Assembly: GCA_003153055.1 (NCBI GenBank)
Contig: PMBV01000271.1
Location: 3,893 to 15,325, forward strand
Reading direction: 5' to 3'
DNA from: Myxococcales bacterium
GTDB taxonomy: Bacteria > Myxococcota > Myxococcia > Myxococcales > Myxococcaceae
Length of the DNA stretch: 11,433 bases
In this document: positions 6,812 through 11,433 of the stretch, one piece after another
Position numbering within the stretch: position 1 is the stretch's first letter
How the letters are laid out: every line of letters begins with the position of its first letter
Program-made: the position numbers and the translations under genes
The notes under the pieces: model-generated
What the model saw: only the letters and a program-made list of their open reading frames with translations
Told to the model about the DNA's origin: nothing
Databases searched by the model: none

Positions 6812-6855
6812 TGACGCCTTGGCAACCACCGAGGTCCGTGCCTGCCAAGCTGTCA
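6812..6855. promoter_or_regulatory. 13-bp-arm inverted repeat in the divergent spacer
   Basis: TGACGCCTTGGCA (6812-6824) and TGCCAAGCTGTCA (6843-6855) are reverse complements at 11 of 13 positions, with an 18-nt loop. It lies between the divergently read ACP-like gene (start 6723) and the YbaK-like fragment (start 6885). There is no T-run, so an operator or a recombination scar is more likely than a terminator. Confidence 0.4.
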
Positions 6856-6884
6856 GGCGCGAGGACGAGCACGAGGCACAGCCC

Positions 6885-7076
6885 ATGCCGGTGTACCTCG
6901 AGCGCAGCATCCTCGAGCTCCCCAGCATCTACGTGAACGGCGGTGCTCGCGGCTTCTTGGTGCGCCTGGGGACCCAAGACCTCGAGCGGGCGCTGGGCGC
7001 GACGGCCGTCGAGGTGGCGATCGAGAAGCAGCCCGAAGTTGACGGTGGCCCAAGCGCCGGTAGGGTGGCCGCATGA
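6885..7076 (+). pseudogene. C-terminal fragment of a YbaK/EbsC-family aminoacyl-tRNA deacylase
   Basis: This family clears mischarged tRNA such as Cys-tRNA(Pro) or Ala-tRNA(Pro). The frame reads MPVYLERSILELPSIYVNG, then GARGFLVRLGTQDLERALGA, matching the last third of YbaK-like proteins (the 'E.S.L.LP.IYVNGG.RGFLV' stretch). The usual protein has about 155 residues; here only about 50 are recognisable and the N-terminal two thirds, with the catalytic lysine region, are absent. The open frame extends back to 6696, but that part resembles nothing in the family. A GAGG 8 nt before the ATG at 6885 could still allow a 63-residue product. The stop overlaps the ATG of the next gene (ATGA). Most likely a truncated pseudogene left by rearrangement; a repurposed small protein is the alternative. 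Confidence 0.55.
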
Positions 7077-7609
7077 TTCGTGGGCTCGCGGTGCTCGTCC
7101 TGTTCTCCGCCTGCGTGAGGCCGCCACCGCCGCCACCACCGCCGTTGCCGCCCCAAGTGCCGGCCGGCTGCCTCGAGCTCCAGGGTGGGCGCTGGGTGCT
7201 CCTGGGCGACGCCACCTTCGTCTATGACGGCGTGGATGACGGCGGGGCCCTCGAGCTCACGGCCCATCGGGCGGCTCCGGCCATCGACGCCGGCTTTCGA
7301 CCCCGCCGGTTCCGGCTCGACGCTGGAGTGGCTCCTCAGGCCGACGCCGGGGCCGCGAGCACGGAGCCGCTGGCCGTCCTCGTCCTCGACCGCACCCCCA
7401 GTGGCTTCATCGGCGCCACCCGGGCTCGCCTCATCAGTCCTCAGGGCCAGGGCTGCGACGTCTCGTTCCGCACCGAGGTCCTCGAGTGTGGAGACGGGGG
7501 CCTCACGCTCAGGACCGAGCCCTTCGCCGAGGTGGATGAGGGCTGTCAGGTGCTCCGGCCATCCACGCCCTCGGACCTGGTGGAGCACCGGATGGTGCGG
7601 GAGCCATAG
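7073..7609 (+). CDS. Proline-rich lipoprotein, hypothetical
   Basis: This is a 178-residue predicted lipoprotein. It has a short signal peptide (MIRGLAVLVLFSAC) with the lipidated cysteine at 14. The lipobox is imperfect, with Phe rather than Leu/Val/Ile at -3. The next residues are a run of eight prolines plus PPQVP, probably a stiff spacer holding the globular part away from the membrane. The remainder contains several short beta-like stretches (FIGATRARLISP, CDVSFRTEVLECGDGG) and three further cysteines, but no family I recognise. The ATG overlaps the stop of the YbaK fragment, so the two share a transcript. The paired GDGG and DAG motifs are typical of myxobacterial surface proteins. Function unknown. 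Confidence 0.7.
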   Translation: MIRGLAVLVLFSACVRPPPPPPPPLPPQVPAGCLELQGGRWVLLGDATFVYDGVDDGGALELTAHRAAPAIDAGFRPRRFRLDAGVAPQADAGAASTEPLAVLVLDRTPSGFIGATRARLISPQGQGCDVSFRTEVLECGDGGLTLRTEPFAEVDEGCQVLRPSTPSDLVEHRMVREP

Positions 7610-7707
7610 CGCCTCGAGGTCGAAGCGGAGCCTTGGTGTGAGCTCACCCCTTCCGGTCCCGCGCCGCGTAGTGTACCCACTGCACCCTGCCACCTCGAGG
7701 AACACGC

Positions 7708-9762
7708 ATGTCGGCACTCCCACGCGGCCTTCCCGCACTGCTTGTCGTGCTGACCCTTTCGGCTGGGTGCACCTGCGGCACGTCTCCCGTGGTCACCGGG
7801 GCCTGTCGGGGCATCGCCGGGGCTCAACCGGGCATGACGACGGCCTGTACGGTCGACGCCGGGTGTGGCGACCACTACGCCTGCCAAGAGGTCGCCGGCC
7901 TCGCCGGGCTTCAATGCTGCCTCTTCGTGGATCGCGGGTGCGCCACGGAGGCCGACTGCTGTCCCGGAGAGACCTGCCCGACGAACCGTCAGCGATGTCT
8001 GGATAAAGCCAATTCGTGCACCCAGGACACCGACTGTGGGGCGCTGAAGGATCGCTTCTGTGAGGTGTATACCGATGCCTACGGCACGTCGCGGCGCTGT
8101 CGCTTCAAGGCCTGTGGTTTGAATAAGGAGTGCCCGTCTGGACAGTCGTGCTTTCAGGGCGAGTGTCTGGCCGGGCTCCCCTGCGGAGGCCACTGCGAGC
8201 CGGGCAAGGCCTGCGTGCCGACGATCGATCGCTGTCAGGATTACTCGGCGCCCACCGGCCGGGAGGGAGCGAAGTGCCCGATGACGTGCGCTCCGGGCTT
8301 CATCGCCACGTTCGACGACGCTCGGAACCTGTGGGACGCCTGCGCCCTGCCTCGGGTGGCGTGTGTCTGCGCTGAGCTGCCGCCCTTGCGCTCCCACGAC
8401 CTCGGCCGGTTCTCGGCCATCGCGGCCGAACCGGGTCGGGCGGTGTACGTCAGCGCCTACGACGGCCAGCATGGAGACCTGGTGGTGGCGGCGTATGGCC
8501 TCGACGGTCAGCCCGCTTCCCGCACCTGGGTCGACGGCGTACCCGACGGTGGACCGACCTGGGGTCCCTCGGGCCCTCGCGGCGGCGTGGAGGAGCCAGG
8601 GCAAGACGTAGGCCGCGCCTCGGACATCGTCGCCTCCGACGGGCGGCTCTACGTCAGCTACTACGATGTCACCCATGGGGACCTGAAGGTGGCCATGCGC
8701 GATGAGACAGGCGCGTGGTCGAGCCACGTGGTGGATGGAGCCGCGAGCGACGTCGGGCGCTACACCTCCATCGCCGTTGATTCGGCAGGCCGCCCGGCCG
8801 TGGCGTATTTTCAGAGCTCGGCCCAGGACAGCGCGGCCATCGACGGCTGCCCATCTCCGCGGCCCCAGGGGCGGCCGGGCCTCGTCACCGCGCTCAAGCT
8901 GGCTCGAGCAAAGACGCCGACGCCCTCCGCGGGGCGAGACTGGGTGGTGCAGAGCCTCTCGTGCTTGGCGCTCACGCCGCACCCCTGTGAGGGCTGCACC
9001 GGCACCTGCGCCACCGTGGGCTCGGGGCCGGCCTGCCTCCACGCCGCGACGGGCTGCTCCGCCTGCGCCTCGAATCAGGTCTGCGTCGACGTGAGCGGCA
9101 CGCCGACCTGCTCCGCCCGGGCCGCCCCCAGCAAGCTCAACGAGGTACCGCTGGGAGTCGGCGTATTCGCCTCCCTCGCCTTCCGGGGCGACGAGGCCCT
9201 TGTGGCTGCGATGCGCCGAGAGGTCACGGACGCGGGGAGGGCCAAGGGTGAGCTGGTCGGCTTCACGGTCACCGCCAGCGGCGCCTCTTCAGCGGCGGTC
9301 CTCGACGCGGTGGGAGACACGGGGTTCTTCCCCGACGTGAAGGTCGACCCAGCGACGGGAAAGGTCGCGGTGAGCTACCACGACGCTACCTCGAGGGCGT
9401 TCAAGCTGTACCTGGCCCCAGGCTTCCGCGCGGGCGTGGCGGCGGAGGTCATCGACACCGGGAAGGACCCTTCGGGCGTCGAGTCCTTCGTCGGCACCGA
9501 CAGCGCCATCGTCTTCATGCCCGATGGTGGAATGGTCGCGGTGTACCAGGACGCGACACACGGCGACCTGAAGCTCGCCCGGCGCTCGAGCACGTGGGTG
9601 GTCGGCGCTCCATTGTCCTCGGCCGGCGCGGTGGGCTTCTTCGCTGACGCGGTACTCACCGACGGCATGCTGTATATCAGCCATGCGCAACTGAGAGCCC
9701 GTGCGGTGGGGGCGAACCTGCAGCTCGAGACGTCTCTGTTGCTCGAAAAGCTCGAGCCCTGA
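7708..9762 (+). CDS. Large lipoprotein: Cys-rich N-terminus plus predicted seven-blade propeller
   Basis: This 684-residue lipoprotein has signal peptide MSALPRGLPALLVVLTLSAG and Cys21 as the lipidation site (LSAGC). About 30 cysteines fall between 21 and 221, in patterns such as CTVDAGCGDHYAC, CCPGETC and CEPGKAC, implying a disulphide-rich module outside the cytoplasm. From about 230 on, a unit of the type 'VGR.S.I....G..YVSYYD..HGDLK.A' recurs at about 230-262, 300-330, 348-400, 483-521, 535-570, 593-625 and 639-668, which I read as blades of a beta-propeller. A second, eight-cysteine insert (427-468) separates units three and four. GAGG 7 nt before the ATG supports the start. It is probably a surface binding or adhesion protein; no catalytic motif is seen. 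Confidence 0.8.
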   Translation: MSALPRGLPALLVVLTLSAGCTCGTSPVVTGACRGIAGAQPGMTTACTVDAGCGDHYACQEVAGLAGLQCCLFVDRGCATEADCCPGETCPTNRQRCLDKANSCTQDTDCGALKDRFCEVYTDAYGTSRRCRFKACGLNKECPSGQSCFQGECLAGLPCGGHCEPGKACVPTIDRCQDYSAPTGREGAKCPMTCAPGFIATFDDARNLWDACALPRVACVCAELPPLRSHDLGRFSAIAAEPGRAVYVSAYDGQHGDLVVAAYGLDGQPASRTWVDGVPDGGPTWGPSGPRGGVEEPGQDVGRASDIVASDGRLYVSYYDVTHGDLKVAMRDETGAWSSHVVDGAASDVGRYTSIAVDSAGRPAVAYFQSSAQDSAAIDGCPSPRPQGRPGLVTALKLARAKTPTPSAGRDWVVQSLSCLALTPHPCEGCTGTCATVGSGPACLHAATGCSACASNQVCVDVSGTPTCSARAAPSKLNEVPLGVGVFASLAFRGDEALVAAMRREVTDAGRAKGELVGFTVTASGASSAAVLDAVGDTGFFPDVKVDPATGKVAVSYHDATSRAFKLYLAPGFRAGVAAEVIDTGKDPSGVESFVGTDSAIVFMPDGGMVAVYQDATHGDLKLARRSSTWVVGAPLSSAGAVGFFADAVLTDGMLYISHAQLRARAVGANLQLETSLLLEKLEP

Positions 9763-9949
9763 GGTCTTCGACGCTCACCCAGTTGCACAGCCACTGTGGG
9801 CGGGGCACGCTGGTCCCGGTGCTGTGCTTCGTCGTTGAGCGGCTCCGCGCCGTGGAGGGCTCTGGAGGTGGGTGCCCGTGCGCAGGATGACGGCGTCCAG
9901 AACTCCGCCGCATCCCCGTCACCCCGGGAACCTCGTCCCGAGGAGCCTG

Positions 9950-10290
9950 CCGCGCTCGGCCCGGTATCTTCAGCATGCCGTCCTCGATGGTGAGCAGGAC
10001 CAGCGCCGAGAGCTGACCGCGACTCACCTCCGAGGCGCCGCTTCACTGTTCGCATGAGGCGCGTCGAGGTCGGGGAGATGAGCTTCGCCTGCGCGAGGCA
10101 AGCGGCCAGATGCTGGTACTCGAGAACCTGCGCGTCGCACTCCTCCTTCGTCGGGAAGGGGATGCTTCGTGACGAACGCGGCCTCCTCATCACCTCTGTC
10201 ATCGCGGTGTACTGATTGGTACACCCTGATGACGCGCTCGGAGACCCAGGCCCACTGGACCTCTCACGAGGCGTTGACGGCACAACGTCC
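9950..10290 (-). pseudogene. Minus-strand pseudogene with a stop and two frame changes, family unknown
   Basis: No intact gene fills 9763-10388, but three consecutive minus-strand segments are protein-like with high third-position G/C. From 10263 to about 10160 one frame reads EVQWAWVSERVIRVYQSVHR and AAFVTKHP, preceded by an in-frame TGA (10264-10266). A frame change in the CCCCTTCCC run leads to PTKEECDAQVLEYQHLAACL and AQAKLISPTSTRL. A second change near 10045 leads to GASEVSRGQLSALVLLTIED and GMLKIPG, fading at about 9955. Read together they look like one decayed gene of at least 100 codons. I recognise no family. I see nothing else in 9763-9949 or 10291-10388. Confidence 0.35.
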
Positions 10291-10388
10291 GTGACACCTC
10301 GCGGTGTACCCGAGGGGCTGGTCGTGCTGGCCCGGAGCCCTGCCCCCCAGGACACCACTCCAGCCTCAAGGCCGCTCCTCAGCCGGTG

Positions 10389-11000
10389 TCAGATCCCCAA
10401 CCGTTCGGCGAGCGAAGCGTCGAGTGGATACTGCCGCTCGACGGGCAGCATCCGGGCAGCTCGTTCGTACTCGCCCTGGCTCCTGAGTCCACGGAGCTCG
10501 CTCACCAGCGGAGTGCAATCCTCGATACGGGCGATCCACTCGGAGGCGTACTCGGCGGCCACGGCCCGACCCAGGCCGACCTGAATGGACCGGTGCTCGA
10601 GCTTCTCGCCCCGCAGGTTCCGCTCCGGGTCCCACTGAATGCGCACCGGCGCCGTCGCCACCCGCGCTCGCCACGCCTCCACGTCGGGGTCGACCCCGGG
10701 AATGAAGCTGCTGGGCGCGGCCTGGGCCAAGGCGGCCTCCCACTTCTCACGGTACAAATGCACGGCGAGCACCCGCTCCTGGTTGCTCTTGGTGCCCCAA
10801 CCGCACCGCTCCATCATCCACAGGAAAGAGGGCTTCACCCACGTCATGCGGCCCACCGAGAACGGGGGCACGAAGCGCTGGGCCTCGAGCGCCGCGGCGG
10901 CGATCGCCTGATTGTAGGCCTGGTACACCACGAGGCTTCGTACGTCGAACCGAGCGCGAATCTGCCGAATTGGAACCATCTCACTCAAGACGGCCACCAA
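10389..11000 (-). CDS. DUF4291 domain-containing protein
   Basis: This 203-residue protein has the conserved DUF4291 features throughout: IRQIRARFDVRSLVVYQAYN (11-30), FVPPF (43-47), RMTWVKPSFLWMM (51-63), GWGTKSNQERVLA (67-79), VRIQWDPER (119-127) and HRSIQVGLGRA (136-146). Length is normal for the family, whose biochemical function is not known to me. It is predicted cytoplasmic, with no signal or membrane segment. Start choice: AGGA lies 6 nt before TTG 11000 and 9 nt before GTG 10997; an ATG at 10979 lacks a well-spaced Shine-Dalgarno, so the longer form is preferred. It is divergent from maeB with about 200 nt between the starts. A near-palindrome covers its start region and may control it. 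Confidence 0.9.
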   Translation of the reverse strand: MVAVLSEMVPIRQIRARFDVRSLVVYQAYNQAIAAAALEAQRFVPPFSVGRMTWVKPSFLWMMERCGWGTKSNQERVLAVHLYREKWEAALAQAAPSSFIPGVDPDVEAWRARVATAPVRIQWDPERNLRGEKLEHRSIQVGLGRAVAAEYASEWIARIEDCTPLVSELRGLRSQGEYERAARMLPVERQYPLDASLAERLGI

Positions 11001-11020
11001 AGAGGTTCCTGAAACTCTTT
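10999..11020 (-). promoter_or_regulatory. 22-bp near-palindrome over the DUF4291 ribosome binding site
   Basis: AAAGAGGTTC and GAAACTCTTT flank a central CT and pair at 9 of 10 positions (only 11005/11014 fails). The site covers the AGGA ribosome binding site and touches the TTG start, so a bound dimer or an RNA hairpin would block expression. An operator is my inference. Confidence 0.4.
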
Positions 11021-11071
11021 CTCAGTCAATTCTGCACCATGAGCCGAGGCGATACACCTCACCTGATTTGC

Positions 11072-11097
11072 CATGGCGCGTCACAAACGACGCCATG
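11072..11097. promoter_or_regulatory. Inverted repeat upstream of maeB
   Basis: CATGGCG (11072-11078) and CGCCATG (11091-11097) are perfect reverse complements with a 12-nt spacer. The site lies in the divergent spacer, 106 nt before the malic enzyme ATG, where a regulator could act on either gene. No confident -35/-10 pair was found nearby. Confidence 0.3.
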
Positions 11098-11203
11098 TCA
11101 GAAGGTATCACTCCTGTCGCCAGCCTCGGGGCCTCATCATGCCTCGCTTCCCTCCCCACAATCCACTTTGACGAGAAGCCTCTCGAGTGGAAGGAATCGC
11201 TGC

Positions 11204-11433
11204 ATGTCCGACACAGACGTCCGCGCCGCGTCGCTCGAGTACCATCGCCAGTCGCCGCCGGGGAAGATCTCGGTTCAGCCGACCAAGCAGCTCAGCAACC
11301 AGCGCGATCTCGCGCTCGCCTACTCGCCGGGCGTGGCCGCGGCCTGCGACGAGATCGTCCGCGACCCGCGCGAGGTCTCCTCGCTCACCTCCCGGGGCAA
11401 CCTGGTGGGCGTGGTGACCAACGGCACCGCGGT
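11204..11433 (+). CDS. maeB: NADP-dependent malic enzyme MaeB, N-terminal part (cut by window end)
   Basis: This enzyme converts malate to pyruvate and CO2 with NADP reduction, linking the TCA cycle to biosynthetic reducing power. The 76 visible residues match the N-terminal malic domain: LEYHRQSPPGKISVQPTKQL (11-30), NQRDLALAYSPGVA (32-45) with Tyr40 at the catalytic tyrosine position, and SRGNLVGVVTNGTAV (63-77). In this family the next segment would be the GLGNIG-type stretch, beyond the window. AGGA 8 nt before the ATG supports the start. MaeB enzymes often carry a C-terminal phosphotransacetylase-like domain; whether this one does cannot be seen. NAD specificity cannot be ruled out from this part. 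Confidence 0.9.
   Translation, partial: MSDTDVRAASLEYHRQSPPGKISVQPTKQLSNQRDLALAYSPGVAAACDEIVRDPREVSSLTSRGNLVGVVTNGTA

Noticed and set aside
7638..7647. GTGAGCTCAC 10-bp palindrome before the large lipoprotein gene
   Set aside because: A single short palindrome in GC-rich DNA with no second copy nearby; not enough to call an operator.
7546..9042. Minus-strand open frame of 498 codons opposite the large lipoprotein
   Set aside because: It is an antisense frame in high-GC DNA. The plus strand has a signal peptide, a lipobox, a Shine-Dalgarno and repeats.
9741..9757. GCTCGA/TCGAGC hairpin at the end of the large lipoprotein gene as a terminator
   Set aside because: It has only a 6-bp stem, lies within the coding sequence and has no following T-run; CTCGAG-type words are common in this GC-rich DNA.
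10206..10225. GGTGTAC/GTACACC inverted repeat with 6-nt loop, considered as an operator or terminator
   Set aside because: It lies inside the protein-like minus-strand segment of the 9950-10290 pseudogene (reading R-V-Y-Q-S-V-H-R), so codon content can explain it, and there is no T-tract.
1..11433. tRNA, rRNA, CRISPR arrays, toxin-antitoxin or phage genes
   Set aside because: I found no cloverleaf with a TTCGAAT-type arm, no regularly spaced repeats and no recognisable transposase, integrase or defence protein.

Overview
The window is GC-rich DNA whose genes end most codons in G or C. It carries several secreted Cys-rich or 'DAG'-type lipoproteins, a LytS/LytTR pair and a DUF4291 protein. 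Together these suggest a myxobacterium (Myxococcota). That is an inference from style and gene content; there is no rRNA or other marker gene to confirm it. I see no tRNA, rRNA, CRISPR array or intact insertion sequence.

Layout. (1) 1-3023, plus strand: the 3' part of a GNAT acetyltransferase, an ATP-grasp ligase, and pdxH (pyridoxamine 5'-phosphate oxidase). The last two are 3 nt apart and probably co-translated. (2) 3031-4036: a decayed stretch. It holds a small membrane peptide, the start of a possible signal peptide, a striking 30-bp-arm inverted repeat built on two copies of a 10-bp palindrome, a frameshifted minus-strand gene remnant, and a Cys-rich secreted-protein fragment on the plus strand. 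The order suggests a Cys-rich lipoprotein gene broken by an insertion. (3) 4039-4503, minus: bcp, a two-cysteine PrxQ peroxiredoxin with a strong ribosome binding site. (4) 4625-6424, plus: a membrane LytS-type histidine kinase followed 3 nt later by its LytTR response regulator. (5) 6313-6723, minus: an acyl-carrier-protein-like protein that lacks the phosphopantetheine serine; its 3' end overlaps the regulator gene by 112 bp. (6) 6885-9762, plus: the C-terminal third of a YbaK/EbsC tRNA deacylase, a proline-rich lipoprotein that overlaps it by 4 nt, and a 684-residue lipoprotein. The large lipoprotein has a Cys-rich front half and about seven repeats that look like beta-propeller blades. (7) 9763-10388: no intact gene, but a minus-strand pseudogene with a stop and two frame changes. 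(8) 10389-11000, minus: a DUF4291 protein with a 22-bp near-palindrome over its start region. (9) 11204-11433, plus: the start of an NADP-type malic enzyme (maeB), cut by the window end.

How the genes relate: the clearest units are ATP-grasp/pdxH and the LytS/LytTR kinase-regulator pair. Housekeeping genes (pdxH, bcp, maeB) alternate with lineage-specific lipoproteins and gene debris, as in an accessory-rich part of a large genome. I found no defence or biosynthetic system. The most unusual items are the AATGGTACCATT inverted repeat, the Ser-less carrier protein and the propeller lipoprotein.
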